Shown: positions 38,189 through 48,150, counted from the first letter of the stretch. The stretch: DNA of 64,000 nt from Streptomyces oryzae (GCF_017676365.1 NZ_JADKMA010000005.1:1-64000), one strand, 5' to 3'. Numbers and translations are program-made. The notes: a model not told the origin generated them from the sequence alone.

Positions 38189-39532
38189 TTACAGCGTGGG
38201 GCGGCCCAGGGCGCGGAAGGTCCAGCCTTGCTTGCGCCAGAGGGAGGGGTCGAGGGTGTTGCGGCCGTCGAGGATGTGGCGGGCGGCCACGACGTCGCCG
38301 ACCCGCGCCGGGTCGAGCTCCTTGAACTCGGACCACTCCGTCAGGTGCAGCACCACATCGGCCCCGCGGGCTGCGTCCAGGGCGCTGTCCGCGTAGCCCA
38401 GCGTGGGGAAGACGGCCCGCGCGTTGTCCATGCCCTTCGGGTCGTACACCGTCACCTGGGCGCCCTGGAGGTGGAGCTGGCCCGCGACGTTGAGGGCTGG
38501 CGAGTCCCGTACGTCGTCGGAGTCGGGCTTGAAGGTGGCGCCGAGGACGGCGATGCGCTTGCCCAGCAGTGCGCCGCCCAGCGCGTCCCGGGTCAGCTCG
38601 ACCATCTGTGCGCGGCGCCGCATGTTGATGGAGTCGACCTCGCGCAGGAAGGTGAGCGCCTCGGAAGCGCCCAGCTCACCGGCGCGGGCCATGAAGGCTC
38701 GGATGTCCTTGGGCAGGCAGCCGCCGCCGAAGCCGATCCCGGCGCGGAGGAACTTGCGCCCGATGCGGTCGTCGTAGCCGATGGCCTCGGCGAGCTTCAC
38801 CACGTCGCCGCCCGCGGCCTCGCAGACCTCGGCCATGGCGTTGATGAAGGAGATCTTCGTGGCCAGGAACGAGTTGGCGGAGGTCTTGACCAGCTCAGCC
38901 GTGGCGAAGTCGGTGACCAGGAACGGGGCGCCCTCGGCGATGGGCCGTGCGTACACCTGGCGCAGCAGTCCCTCGCCGCGCGGTCCGCCGATCCCGACGA
39001 CGATGCGGTCGGGGTGCAGGGTGTCCTTGACGGCGAAGCTCTCCCGCAGGAACTCCGGGTTCCACGCCAGCTCGGCCTCCTTGCCGGCGGGGGCCAGCTC
39101 GGCGATCCGGAGCGCGAGCCGCTCCGCGCTGCCGACCGGCACGGTGGACTTGCCGACGACGAGCGCGGGCCCGTGCAGATGCGGTGCCAGCGAGTCGACG
39201 GCACGCTCGACGTAGCTCATGTCGGCGGCGAACTCGCCGTGCTTCTGCGGGGTGTTGACGCACAGGAAGTGCACGTCGCCGAAGGCGCCGATCTCCTCCC
39301 AGGAGTCGGTGAAGCGCAGCCGTCCCGTGGAGCCCTCGACCCCGGCGACGTGTGCCCGCAGCAGCTCCTCAAGGCCCGGCTCGAACATGGGCGCCTGCCC
39401 CTGCTCCAGCTTGCGCATCTTCTCCGGCACGACGTCGAGCCCCAGCACCTCGAAGCCCAGCTCGGCCATGGCGGCCGCGTGGGTGGCGCCGAGGTAGCCG
39501 AGGCCAATCACGGTGATCTTGGGCGAGGCCAT
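38189..39532 (-). CDS. UDP-glucose/GDP-mannose dehydrogenase family protein
   Basis: NAD-dependent oxidation of the sugar C6 of a nucleotide sugar to a uronic acid. 447 residues from ATG 39532 (AAGGAGCT before it). N-terminal Rossmann motif ITVIGLGYLGATHAA, the catalytic Cys in GFGGGCLPKD and the C-terminal domain with GATFKPDSDDVRDSP. The choice between UDP-glucose and GDP-mannose cannot be made from the motifs; the presence of manABC suggests the latter is possible. Placed between the CGNR gene and acyl-CoA dehydrogenase. Confidence 0.9.
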   Translation of the reverse strand: MASPKITVIGLGYLGATHAAAMAELGFEVLGLDVVPEKMRKLEQGQAPMFEPGLEELLRAHVAGVEGSTGRLRFTDSWEEIGAFGDVHFLCVNTPQKHGEFAADMSYVERAVDSLAPHLHGPALVVGKSTVPVGSAERLALRIAELAPAGKEAELAWNPEFLRESFAVKDTLHPDRIVVGIGGPRGEGLLRQVYARPIAEGAPFLVTDFATAELVKTSANSFLATKISFINAMAEVCEAAGGDVVKLAEAIGYDDRIGRKFLRAGIGFGGGCLPKDIRAFMARAGELGASEALTFLREVDSINMRRRAQMVELTRDALGGALLGKRIAVLGATFKPDSDDVRDSPALNVAGQLHLQGAQVTVYDPKGMDNARAVFPTLGYADSALDAARGADVVLHLTEWSEFKELDPARVGDVVAARHILDGRNTLDPSLWRKQGWTFRALGRPTL

Positions 39533-39639
39533 GCGGGTAGCTCCTTGTGACGGCAGAACGCTGTCCGCGAGCATAACGGTGCGCCTCCTGTCGTGAACCT
39601 CACGTACCCCCAGGGAGGCATCCGCCACTAAAATCGGTG

Positions 39640-39653
39640 TTACTTAACGGTAA
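39640..39653 (+). promoter_or_regulatory. possible operator of the acyl-CoA dehydrogenase gene
   Basis: TTAC and GTAA form a short dyad (TTACTTAACGGTAA) in the AT-rich region upstream of the acyl-CoA dehydrogenase. TetR-type fatty-acid regulators bind dyads like this, but no match to a specific one can be claimed. Confidence 0.35.
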
Positions 39654-39727
39654 TTAGCAGCGCAGACAACCGGCGATCCACCACAGCACCCCAGGCATTC
39701 CGCATGCTCTCAAAGGAGTGAGACACC

Positions 39728-40894
39728 TTGGCGTCTGATTTCGACCTCTACCGGCCGTCCGAGGAGCACGAGATGCTCCGCGACTCGGTGCGCGCGCTCG
39801 CCGAGGCGAAGATCGCGCCGTACGCCGCGGAGGTGGACGAGGAGGCTCGGTTCCCGCAGGAGGCGCTGGACGCGCTGGTCGCCAACGACCTGCACGCGGT
39901 GCACGTACCGGAGGCGTACGGGGGCGCCGGCGCCGACGCGCTGGCCACCGTCATCGTCATCGAGGAGGTCGCCCGGGTCTGCGGCTCCTCCTCGCTCATC
40001 CCGGCCGTCAACAAGCTCGGCTCGCTCCCGGTGATCCTCTCCGCCTCCGAGGAGCTGAAGAAGCGCTGTCTGACGCCGCTGGCCAAGGGCGACGCGATGT
40101 TCTCCTACTGTCTGAGCGAGCCGGACGCCGGTTCGGACGCGGGCGGCATGAAAACCAAGGCCGTACGGGACGGGGACAGCTGGGTCCTCAACGGCGTCAA
40201 GCGGTGGATCACCAACGCCGGGGTCTCCGACTACTACACGGTGATGGCCGTCACCGACCCAGACAAGCGCACCAAGGGCATCTCCGCCTTCGTCGTGGAG
40301 AAGGACGACGAGGGCGTCTCCTTCGGCGCTCCGGAGAAGAAGCTGGGCATCAAGGGCTCCCCCACGCGCGAGGTCTATCTGGACAACGTGCGCATCCCGG
40401 CCGACCGGATGATCGGCGCCGAGGGCACGGGTTTCGCCACCGCCATGAAGACCCTCGACCACACCCGCATCACCATCGCCGCACAGGCGCTCGGTCTGGC
40501 GCAGGGCGCCCTCGACTACGCCAAGGGGTATGTGCAGGAGCGCAAGCAGTTCGGCAAGCCGATCGGCGACTTCCAGGGCGTGCAGTTCATGCTCGCCGAC
40601 ATGGCCATGAAGATCGAGGCGGCCCGGCAGCTCACCTACGCGGCTGCCGCACGCTCCGAGCGGGTCTCCGAGGGCAGCGACAAGGAGGACCTGACCTTCT
40701 TCGGCGCCGCCGCCAAGTGCTACGCCTCGGACGCCGCCATGGAGATCACCACGGACGCCGTCCAGCTGCTCGGCGGCTACGGCTACACGCGTGACTACCC
40801 GGTCGAGCGGATGATGCGGGACGCGAAGATCACGCAGATCTACGAGGGCACCAACCAGGTGCAGCGCATCGTGATGGCGCGCAACCTGCCGTAA
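39728..40894 (+). CDS. acyl-CoA dehydrogenase
   Basis: FAD enzyme that introduces the double bond in the first step of beta-oxidation. 388 residues from a TTG start with AAGGAG ten bases before. The family signatures CLSEPDAGSDAGG and QLLGGYGYTRDYPVERMMRD are present, with the catalytic Glu in QIYEGTNQVQRIVMAR. In M. tuberculosis the ortholog is FadE25 by purE-purK, and the same block is here, a few kb away. Chain length is not predictable. Confidence 0.95.
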   Translation: MASDFDLYRPSEEHEMLRDSVRALAEAKIAPYAAEVDEEARFPQEALDALVANDLHAVHVPEAYGGAGADALATVIVIEEVARVCGSSSLIPAVNKLGSLPVILSASEELKKRCLTPLAKGDAMFSYCLSEPDAGSDAGGMKTKAVRDGDSWVLNGVKRWITNAGVSDYYTVMAVTDPDKRTKGISAFVVEKDDEGVSFGAPEKKLGIKGSPTREVYLDNVRIPADRMIGAEGTGFATAMKTLDHTRITIAAQALGLAQGALDYAKGYVQERKQFGKPIGDFQGVQFMLADMAMKIEAARQLTYAAAARSERVSEGSDKEDLTFFGAAAKCYASDAAMEITTDAVQLLGGYGYTRDYPVERMMRDAKITQIYEGTNQVQRIVMARNLP

Positions 40895-40917
40895 GAGGGC
40901 ACCTGTAGTACGGCGAT

Positions 40918-40953
40918 GAGGGGCCGGTGTCCTGGGACGCCGGCCCCTCATGT
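40918..40953. terminator. terminator after acyl-CoA dehydrogenase
   Basis: ATGAGGGGCCGG and its complement form a 12-bp stem that extends through a G-U pair and GTCC/GGAC to a 2-nt loop. Confidence 0.85.
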
Positions 40954-40964
40954 GTGCCGGTGAC

Positions 40965-43900
40965 TCAGTGCCCCATGTCGCAGCAGCCGTCCCGGCGCAG
41001 CTGGCGGCTCACCTGCCGCCAGTGTGCTTCCTGGCCGCCCGTATGGGCGCGCTGTTGCGCGCTGCTGTAGGCGTCGATCAAGTCCTTCTGCTCGTACGGG
41101 ACGCCTCCGCGGACCACCGTCACAGTGCGCACCAGTGAGTCGAAGTCGGTCAGCGGGTTGCCGTCCACCAGGGTGAGGTCGGCCAGCTTGCCCTCCTCCA
41201 CGGTGCCCAGTTCGCGCTCGGCGCCGAACACCCTGGCGGGCAGCACGGTGGCGGTACGCAGCGCCTCGTGCGGCTTGAGCCCCGCGCGGTGCAGGGCGCG
41301 GAGCGCCAGGTGGAGGTGGAGGCCGATCGGCACCAGGGGCTGGTCGGTGCCGAGCGCCACGAGGCCGCCCGCGGCGAGCACGCGCCGGTAGACGGCGGTT
41401 TCCACATCCAGGGTGGCCAGCTGGTCCTCGGTGGGCGGAGTGGCCGCCGACTGGCGTACGGCCTGCACGTCCCACGGCGGCAGCAGCCGGGTCACCCGCT
41501 CGTCCTCGGCCAGCTCCGGGTGGGCGCCCAGCAGCGGCAGCGCGGTGAAGGGCGTGGCGACGAGGTGGAAGTCGCCCGGCGTCGAGTAGATGCCGACGAG
41601 GTCCTCGTAGGCGTGCCCGGTGCCGGTCGTGGCGTGGCCGAACTCCAGCCGCTGGGTGGCCTGGAGGTGCGTCGTCAGGTCCTGGCCGATCTGTACGCCC
41701 GGGGTGCACAGGTGGCTGCCGGAGCGGACGCCGAGCTCTTCGTGCGCGTACTGGGCCGCCTGGCGCATCGCCGTGGCGGGCGCGCGTACGTACGTCTTGA
41801 CGAAGTCCCAGCCGAGTGCGCCGCCGCGCTCCAGGGAGCGGCGCAGTCCCTCTGCGGTGCGGTGGGCGCGGCCCATGCTGTAGGCGACGCGGGCGCCGTC
41901 CAGCAGTTCGCCGGTGGCCAGCAGCCGTGGTCCGGCCAGCTGTCCGGCGGCCACCGCCTCGCGCAGCCGGGCCTGTTCGTAGGAGAAGCCGCCCAGGGAG
42001 ACCGCTGTGGTGATGCCGTAGGCGAGCTGGGTGACGGTCTGTCTGCCGCCGTAGGTGGTCTGCCAGGGGTGGGTGTGGGTGTCCCACAGTCCCGGCAGTA
42101 CGGTCAGCCCAGAGGCGTCCAGGCGGCGCTCGGCGCGCCGTCCTGCGCGGTGCGGGGCGATCTCGGCGATTCGGCCGTCCCGCAGCACCAGATCGACGTC
42201 CTCGCGTACGCCCTCTCCGGTGCCGTCCCACAGCCGTCCGGCGTGCACGACGGTCTCCTTGGGAGCGGGCCGCCGCCAGGACAGCTCCAGCCGGACAGTG
42301 CGCGCTTTGCCGGGCTTGCCGTCGTGCACCTCGCGCAGCCGCAGCTTGCCCGCCGACAGGTACAGCAGTGAGCCCGAATCGCCGGACCAGGAAGGGTGGT
42401 CGGCGCTCTCGTCGGACAGCCGGCGGGCCTCGCCCGCCGGGCTGCCGTCGCTCCGTACGGGCAGCACCCACAGCGCCGACTCGGACACCGCCGCCATCCA
42501 CTTCCCGTCCGGCGACCACACGGGCCCGGCGGCGTAGCGGTCGGCGAGGGAGGCGTGCGGGGCGAGCGCGTGCAGCGCCTCGGCGCCGCTGTCGGCGTCC
42601 AGGACGCGGATGAGGTTGTAGCCCTCGCGGAAGCGGTAGTTGAGCCGGTTGCGGTCGCACAGTGCGAGGTGGCGGCCGTCCGGCGACCAGGTGGGCGGGC
42701 CCGGGATGCCGCCGCCGCCCAGGGGTTCGGCCAGGGTGCGCTCCCGGCCGCCGGGCAGGTCCTTGACGATCAGGTTGCCCGCCATGTCCAGGCAGGCCAG
42801 CTTGGTGCCGTCCGGGGAGAGCGCGCCGAAGACGCGGCCGCCTGCGGCGAGTTCCTTCTCCTCGCCCGAGTCGAGCTCTCTGCGGCGTACGGCAAGCAGT
42901 CCGGCGCGGTCGTCGCTGTAGAGCAGCGCTTTGCCGTCGCGAGTGAAGGAGGGGGCGCAGATGTAGCGGGCCTCGGGCGCCTGGACGAGCTTGCGGGGGC
43001 GGCCCCGGCCGTCGGTGCGGGCCAGCCAGAGCGCGTTGAGGGCGACGAAGGCAAGGTGCTTGCCGTCCGGGGAGAGCACGGGCTGCTGTACGCCGCGCAC
43101 CCTGTGGCTGCCGGGCGCCTCGAAACCGTAGTCCTTGACCCGGTAGCGGGGCCGGGAGGTGGGGAGTTCGGCGGTGAAGGGGATGCGCTCGGCCGACTCG
43201 GGCCGGGCCGGGCGCAGCAGCCGGAAGGTACCGGAGACGGTCAGCAGCAGCGTCTCGCGGTCGGCCCAGCGGGGCGGCACAGGCGCCAGGTCGCCCTCGA
43301 TCCGTACCGCCTTCCCGTCGACGACCAGCGTGCAGGACGCCTTGGGCGCGGGGGTGGTGCGCAGATAGGCCACCTTGCCCGAGGGCGAGACGGCAGGCGT
43401 CATCAGCGAGACGCCCTCGGTCTCGTCCTCGTGTTCGGTACGCACGTCGCCGGAGCCGTCGGCGGCGACGGAGACCAGGGTGCGGGCCCGCAGCTGCGGC
43501 CCGGTCTCGCCGGTGACGACACTGCCGCGTACGCACAGCACGCGTTCGCCGTCCGGTGACCAGGCCGGGTCGAAGTCCTCCCAGGCGCCGTCCTGGAGCG
43601 GCCCCTGCTGTCCCTTCCGGCCGGTGAGGCGGGTCAGTTCGCCGCTGCGTACGTCCAGCACCCAGATGCGGTACGGGCTGCCCTTGACCGGGTCGCCCTC
43701 GCGCTCGGAGGCGAACGCGATCCGGGTGCCGTCCGGCGACCAGGCGGGGCCGCGGTCGTCCCAGGGACCGTCGGTGTGCTGCTCGAGGCCGGAGCCGTCC
43801 GCGCGCAGCGTCCAGATGTGGAAGCCGCCGTCGTGGTAGGCGCACACGGCCACTGTCTTGCCGTCGGGGGCCAGCACCGGGCGGGTGGGCTCCAGTCCCG

Positions 43901-44264
43901 GGACGCTGAGTGCCCGCGCCGTGCCGCCCGAGCGAGGGATGGACCAGAGGATGTTCTGCATCTCCGCGACCATCCGGTCGGCGCCGGGCACCAGCGTGGC
44001 GGCGCCGTTGGTGGCGGCGGAGAAGGAGACGGTACGGGCCTTGGTGGCGGCCTGCGCGAGGTCGGTGGCCTGAGCAGGTGCTGCGGCGGCCTGGGCCGCG
44101 GCGGCCGGTGCGGTGAGGGCGGTGCCTCCCATGGCAAGTGCGCCGCCTGCGGCGGCCGATGCCTGGAGGAGCCGGCGCCGGGCGAGGGTGCTGGGAGCGT
44201 CACCGGTTGAGGGGGTGACGTCTTCAGGAGTGGGGCGGGAGTCGGACGGTTCCGAGGTGGCCAA
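40965..44264 (-). CDS. Tat-exported amidohydrolase with N-terminal beta-propeller
   Basis: 1099 residues. A twin-arginine signal is at residues 29-31 (RRRLLQ) followed by a hydrophobic Ala/Gly stretch. The first two thirds are TolB/PD40-type propeller repeats (PAWSPDGTRIAFAS, PTWSPDGRHLALC and similar). The last third is a metal-dependent amidohydrolase (LPGLWDTHTHPWQT with HxH, GYGITTAVSLGG and ALGTDQPLVP). TTG start at 44264 after AGGGAGGA. Substrate unknown; it lies below a dipeptidase, from which a terminator separates it. Confidence 0.87.
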   Translation of the reverse strand: MATSEPSDSRPTPEDVTPSTGDAPSTLARRRLLQASAAAGGALAMGGTALTAPAAAAQAAAAPAQATDLAQAATKARTVSFSAATNGAATLVPGADRMVAEMQNILWSIPRSGGTARALSVPGLEPTRPVLAPDGKTVAVCAYHDGGFHIWTLRADGSGLEQHTDGPWDDRGPAWSPDGTRIAFASEREGDPVKGSPYRIWVLDVRSGELTRLTGRKGQQGPLQDGAWEDFDPAWSPDGERVLCVRGSVVTGETGPQLRARTLVSVAADGSGDVRTEHEDETEGVSLMTPAVSPSGKVAYLRTTPAPKASCTLVVDGKAVRIEGDLAPVPPRWADRETLLLTVSGTFRLLRPARPESAERIPFTAELPTSRPRYRVKDYGFEAPGSHRVRGVQQPVLSPDGKHLAFVALNALWLARTDGRGRPRKLVQAPEARYICAPSFTRDGKALLYSDDRAGLLAVRRRELDSGEEKELAAGGRVFGALSPDGTKLACLDMAGNLIVKDLPGGRERTLAEPLGGGGIPGPPTWSPDGRHLALCDRNRLNYRFREGYNLIRVLDADSGAEALHALAPHASLADRYAAGPVWSPDGKWMAAVSESALWVLPVRSDGSPAGEARRLSDESADHPSWSGDSGSLLYLSAGKLRLREVHDGKPGKARTVRLELSWRRPAPKETVVHAGRLWDGTGEGVREDVDLVLRDGRIAEIAPHRAGRRAERRLDASGLTVLPGLWDTHTHPWQTTYGGRQTVTQLAYGITTAVSLGGFSYEQARLREAVAAGQLAGPRLLATGELLDGARVAYSMGRAHRTAEGLRRSLERGGALGWDFVKTYVRAPATAMRQAAQYAHEELGVRSGSHLCTPGVQIGQDLTTHLQATQRLEFGHATTGTGHAYEDLVGIYSTPGDFHLVATPFTALPLLGAHPELAEDERVTRLLPPWDVQAVRQSAATPPTEDQLATLDVETAVYRRVLAAGGLVALGTDQPLVPIGLHLHLALRALHRAGLKPHEALRTATVLPARVFGAERELGTVEEGKLADLTLVDGNPLTDFDSLVRTVTVVRGGVPYEQKDLIDAYSSAQQRAHTGGQEAHWRQVSRQLRRDGCCDMGH

Positions 44265-44288
44265 TGGTCCTCCCTGGACACAAGGAGT

Positions 44289-44314
44289 GGGGCCCGCTGA
44301 TGCTCGCGGGCCCC
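44289..44314. terminator. terminator between dipeptidase and amidohydrolase genes
   Basis: GGGGCCCGC and GCGGGCCCC form a perfect 9-bp stem around an 8-nt loop, downstream of the dipeptidase gene on the minus strand. Confidence 0.7.
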
Positions 44315-44421
44315 GGGGGCAAGGTCAAGACTGCTCGCCGCACCGGGGCCCGCTTCCGGAATCCCGCCCCCCAGGGGGAATTGACGCCAGGTCAGCCCCT
44401 GTCAGCCGTAACCCGCCCTGG

Positions 44422-45642
44422 TCAGCCGTCCAGCTGCCCGATGGTGGCGATCGAGGGCCCGCGCTGGGTCTGGAGCGTCCGGGCCACCTCCTCCGCCTCG
44501 CGCAGCACCCGCACGGCGTTGTACCAGGTGAGCTTGGCCAGGTCCGCCTCGGACCACTTGCGGTCCAGCAGCTCGGCCACCAGGTGCGGATAGCCGGCGA
44601 CGTCCTCCAGCTGGGCCGGGGTGAAGGCGGTGCCGTCGTAGTCGCCGCCGATGCCGATGTGGTCGATGCCGGCGACCTCGCGCATGTGGTCGAGATGGTC
44701 GGCGACCGTCGCGGCGTCCGGGACAGGCCGCGGGTTGGCCTGCTCGAACTCGCGCTGCACCTTGCGGCCCTCGTCGCTCAGGTCCAGATGGTCCAGGCCG
44801 TGCGCCCGCATGTTCTCGTCGGCCGCCTGGGTCCAGGCCACCGCCTCGGGGAGGATGAACTTGGGCACGAAGGTGGCCATCGCCACGCCGCCGTTGGCGG
44901 GGAGCTGGGCGAGCACGTCGTCGGGGATGTTGCGCGGGTGATCGCAGACGGCACGCGCCGAGGAGTGCGAGAAGATCACCGGCGCCTCGGTCACCCGCAG
45001 CGCGTCCCGCATCGTCTCGGGCGCCACATGCGAGAGGTCCACCAGCATGCCGAGCCGGTTCATCTCGCGGACGACCTCTTCGCCGAACCGGCTCAGTCCG
45101 CCCGCACGCGGCTCGTCGGTGGCCGAGTCGGCCCAGTCCAGCGAGTTGTTGTGGGTGAGCGTCAGATAGCGCACCCCGAGCTGGTAGAGGGCGCGCAGTG
45201 CGGCCAGCGAATTGTTGATCGAGTGCCCGCCCTCGGCGCCCATCAGCGAGGCGATACGGCGCTGGGCGTGCGCGGCCTCCACGTCGTCGGCGGTGAAGGC
45301 CAGTTGGAGGTCGCCGGGGTAGCGCGCCGCCAGCAGCCGGACCGCGTCGATCTGCTCCAGGGTCGCACTCACCGCGTCGTCGCCGGTCAGCTCGCCGGGG
45401 ACGTAGACGGACCAGAACTGCGCGCCGACGCCGCCGGCGCGCAGCCGAGCGAGGTCGGTGTGCAGCTTCTCGTGCTGGTCCTGGGAGATGTCCAGCTTGT
45501 CGAGGTCGTAGCGCGCCTGTTCGCGCAGCGCCCACGGCAGGTCGTTGTGCCCGTCGACCACGGGGTGCTCGGTCAGCAGCGCGCGGGCGCGCTCCAGGTT
45601 GGGGCTGTCGGGCCGCAGCGCGGGGCCGTCGGTGCGGGTCAC
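44422..45642 (-). CDS. dipeptidase, peptidase family M19
   Basis: Zinc dipeptidase of the membrane-dipeptidase class. 406 residues. The metal ligands show as [11 protein letters not shown] near the start and [13 protein letters not shown] near the end, with [10 protein letters not shown] and [12 protein letters not shown] between. No signal peptide is evident. The start GTG overlaps the stop of purE by 4 nt (GTGA), so it is coupled to purE-purK translation, an unexpected link between peptide hydrolysis and purine synthesis that appears to be conserved. Confidence 0.93.
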   Translation of the reverse strand: MTRTDGPALRPDSPNLERARALLTEHPVVDGHNDLPWALREQARYDLDKLDISQDQHEKLHTDLARLRAGGVGAQFWSVYVPGELTGDDAVSATLEQIDAVRLLAARYPGDLQLAFTADDVEAAHAQRRIASLMGAEGGHSINNSLAALRALYQLGVRYLTLTHNNSLDWADSATDEPRAGGLSRFGEEVVREMNRLGMLVDLSHVAPETMRDALRVTEAPVIFSHSSARAVCDHPRNIPDDVLAQLPANGGVAMATFVPKFILPEAVAWTQAADENMRAHGLDHLDLSDEGRKVQREFEQANPRPVPDAATVADHLDHMREVAGIDHIGIGGDYDGTAFTPAQLEDVAGYPHLVAELLDRKWSEADLAKLTWYNAVRVLREAEEVARTLQTQRGPSIATIGQLDG

Positions 45643-46193
45643 CGGCTGCCTCCCGCCCGGCCGCTGCCGAACCCGAACCCGGTCTCCCCCGCGGCCTTGG
45701 CGCGCAGCCGCTTGCCCTTCTCGGTGGCCTGCTCGTTGAGCACCTGCTGGAAGTCGCGCATCCTCTCGCGCAGTTCCTCGTCGTGCACGGCCAGCATCCG
45801 TACGGCCAGCAGTCCGGCGTTGCGGGCTCCGCCCACCGAGACGGTGGCGACGGGGACGCCCGCGGGCATCTGCACGATGGACAGCAGCGAGTCCATGCCG
45901 TCCAGATACTTCAGCGGAACCGGCACGCCGATGACGGGCAGCGGGGTGACCGAGGCGAGCATGCCCGGCAGATGAGCCGCGCCGCCCGCGCCGGCGATGA
46001 CCGCCTTCAGTCCGCGGTCGGCGGCGTCCTCGCCGTAGGCGATCATCTCGCGGGGCATCCGGTGCGCGGAGACCACGTCGACCTCGTACGGCACCTCGAA
46101 CTCGTCCAGTGCCTTGGCCGCCTCCTCCATGACGGGCCAGTCCGAGTCGGACCCCATGACGATGCCCACGAGAGGGCTGGCAGCAGTACTCAT
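45639..46193 (-). CDS. purE: N5-carboxyaminoimidazole ribonucleotide mutase
   Basis: Purine synthesis enzyme that moves the carboxyl group of N5-CAIR to C4. 184 residues. [17 protein letters not shown] is the family start, followed by [11 protein letters not shown] and [14 protein letters not shown]. The C-terminal Gly/Arg tail ([11 protein letters not shown]) is an extension. It overlaps the dipeptidase gene by 4 nt and follows purK by 53 bp. Confidence 0.96.
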   Translation of the reverse strand: MSTAASPLVGIVMGSDSDWPVMEEAAKALDEFEVPYEVDVVSAHRMPREMIAYGEDAADRGLKAVIAGAGGAAHLPGMLASVTPLPVIGVPVPLKYLDGMDSLLSIVQMPAGVPVATVSVGGARNAGLLAVRMLAVHDEELRERMRDFQQVLNEQATEKGKRLRAKAAGETGFGFGSGRAGGSR

Positions 46194-46246
46194 ACGGCTC
46201 CTAGGCTGCTAGGTGGGAGAAATCCGGCTCCACGACGGTGCCGCGG

Positions 46247-47434
46247 TCACTCGACGATGGTGCCCCTCAGATAACCCGCGGCGTGTGCGGCGCGTTCCCG
46301 CACATCGGCGAGGTCGTCACCGTAGACGTTGACGTGCCCCACCTTGCGGCCCGGTTTCACGTCCTTGCCGTACATGTGGATCTTGAGCTGGGGGTCGCGC
46401 GCCATGCAGTGCACATACGCGGAGTACATGTCGGGGTAGTCGCCGCCCAGCACGTTGGCCATCACGGTCCAGCGCTCACGGCAGCGCGGGTCGCCCAGCG
46501 GCAGGTCCAGCACTGCCCGCACATGGTTGGCGAACTGCGAGGTGACGGCGCCGTCCTGGGTCCAGTGACCGGAGTTGTGCGGGCGCATGGCCAGCTCGTT
46601 GACGAGCAGCCTGCCGTCCCTGGTCTCGAACAGCTCGACGGCCAGATGCCCGACGACGCCCAGCTCGTGCGCGACGCGCAGCGCCATCTCCTGGGCGCGC
46701 ACCGCGGCGTCCTCGGCCAGCTCGGGCGCGGGGGCGATCACCGTGTCGCAGACCCCGTCGACCTGGATGGACTCCACCACCGGGTAGGCGACGGCCTGCC
46801 CGTGCGGGGAGCGGACGACGTTCGCGGCGAGCTCCCGCGCGAAGTCGACCTTCTCCTCGGCGAGCACGGGGACGCCCGCCTTGAACGGCTCGGCCGCGGT
46901 CGGGTCGTCGGCGCCGCGTACCACCCATACGCCCTTGCCGTCGTAGCCGCCGCGCACGGTCTTGAGGACGACGGGGAAGCCGTTGCCGTCGCTGTTGCCG
47001 GTGGCACTCCCGTCGCCGCTCCCGGCGCCCTCCGCCGCGAACGCCGCCACGTCCTTGGGCCCGCTCACGATGCGGTTGCGCGGCGCGGGCACCCCGAGCT
47101 CGGCGAGGCGGGCGCGCATCACGCCCTTGTCCTGCGCGTGCACGAGGGCATCGGGGCCCGGGCGGACCGGGATGCCGTCGGCCTCCAGCGCGCGGAGGTG
47201 CTCGGTGGGCACATGTTCGTGATCGAAAGTGATCACATCGCAGCCCTCGGCAAACCGCCGCAGCGTGTCCAGATCTCGGTAGTCACCAACGACAACGTCG
47301 TTGACGACTTGTGCCGCCGAGTCCTGCGCCGTATCGGACAGAAGCTTGAATCTGATGCCGAGCGGGATGCCAGCCTCGTGGGTCATACGAGCGAGCTGGC
47401 CGCCGCCGACCATGCCGACTACCGGGAAAGTCAC
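46247..47434 (-). CDS. purK: 5-(carboxyamino)imidazole ribonucleotide synthase
   Basis: ATP-grasp enzyme making N5-CAIR from AIR and bicarbonate. 395 residues, GTG start after CTGGAG. VVGMVGGGQLARMTHEA opens the protein; the ATP-grasp glycine loop is VVLKTVRGGYDGKGVW. A Gly/Ser/Asp insertion near residue 130 (AGSGDGSATGNSDGNG) lies in a loop and is unlikely to matter. It is upstream of purE, and divergent from the lipoprotein gene. Confidence 0.96.
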   Translation of the reverse strand: MTFPVVGMVGGGQLARMTHEAGIPLGIRFKLLSDTAQDSAAQVVNDVVVGDYRDLDTLRRFAEGCDVITFDHEHVPTEHLRALEADGIPVRPGPDALVHAQDKGVMRARLAELGVPAPRNRIVSGPKDVAAFAAEGAGSGDGSATGNSDGNGFPVVLKTVRGGYDGKGVWVVRGADDPTAAEPFKAGVPVLAEEKVDFARELAANVVRSPHGQAVAYPVVESIQVDGVCDTVIAPAPELAEDAAVRAQEMALRVAHELGVVGHLAVELFETRDGRLLVNELAMRPHNSGHWTQDGAVTSQFANHVRAVLDLPLGDPRCRERWTVMANVLGGDYPDMYSAYVHCMARDPQLKIHMYGKDVKPGRKVGHVNVYGDDLADVRERAAHAAGYLRGTIVE

Positions 47435-47551
47435 GGCTCCAGGGTACGGGGCCCGCAGGGGCGCCAGGCCCGCCCCTGCGGGCTTGCCGGGCCTCTCCTA
47501 TGCTCGGCGGCGGTCGATCGGCAGCGGGATCTGCGGACTTCGGGGGACGAT

Positions 47552-48040
47552 GTGCGGCGTATGAAACCAGCCACACTGGCGGTCGCAGTGCTGCTGGCCG
47601 TCTCGGCGTGCGGCGGCGGGGACGGAAACGCAAACGGCGCAGGCGGGAACGGGGGCGGCAACGGGAACGGGAGCGACGACGGCGGCACCGGTGTGCCCCG
47701 CCCGCGCGAGTTCGGCCCCCACGAGACCCGGGTCCGGGTACGCCCGCACGAACAGTTCGTACTGAAGGTCCCTTACCGGCCCGGCGAGGGCTACCGCTGG
47801 ATCGTCCGCGGGCAGCGGCCCGACCCGGAGACCGTCACGCTCATCGACACCAGGAACCAGGACCTCGACCCGGACCGCCCGGGTGATACCGGCGAGCGCT
47901 GGTACTCCTATCGGGCGGAGCAGCCCGGCAGCACCGAGCTCCGGCTGCGCGAGTGCTTCCAGTGCGGGACCGAGCGCCAGGTGGTGGACGAGGACCACCG
48001 GGTCACGGACGTCACCTTCCGCGTCACCGTCACCCGCTGA
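47552..48040 (+). CDS. lipoprotein, chagasin (I42)-like inhibitor domain
   Basis: 162 residues from GTG 47552, which follows GGGGGA closely (ATG at 47561 is the alternative). A lipobox LAVSACGG ends the signal peptide, so it is anchored in the outer face of the membrane. A Gly/Asn-rich spacer follows and then a domain like protease inhibitor I42: YRPGEGYRWIVRG and a late RECFQCG. In the family, the GYRW loop enters the protease active site. Identification is by motif and moderate. Confidence 0.7.
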   Translation: MRRMKPATLAVAVLLAVSACGGGDGNANGAGGNGGGNGNGSDDGGTGVPRPREFGPHETRVRVRPHEQFVLKVPYRPGEGYRWIVRGQRPDPETVTLIDTRNQDLDPDRPGDTGERWYSYRAEQPGSTELRLRECFQCGTERQVVDEDHRVTDVTFRVTVTR

Positions 48041-48150
48041 AGAGCAACCGTTCGTGCTCCGGCTGCGTCAATCGCCCTACAGAGCGAATGCGGGGCTGGT
48101 TAGCATGGGTCAGCCTTCGACGACCGACCGAAACGGGGCTCAGTATCGCT

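Noticed and set aside
40948-43845. 965-residue frame on the minus strand across the amidohydrolase
   Set aside because: It is a frame-shifted shadow rich in Arg and Pro. The 1099-residue frame has the Tat signal, propeller and metal motifs.
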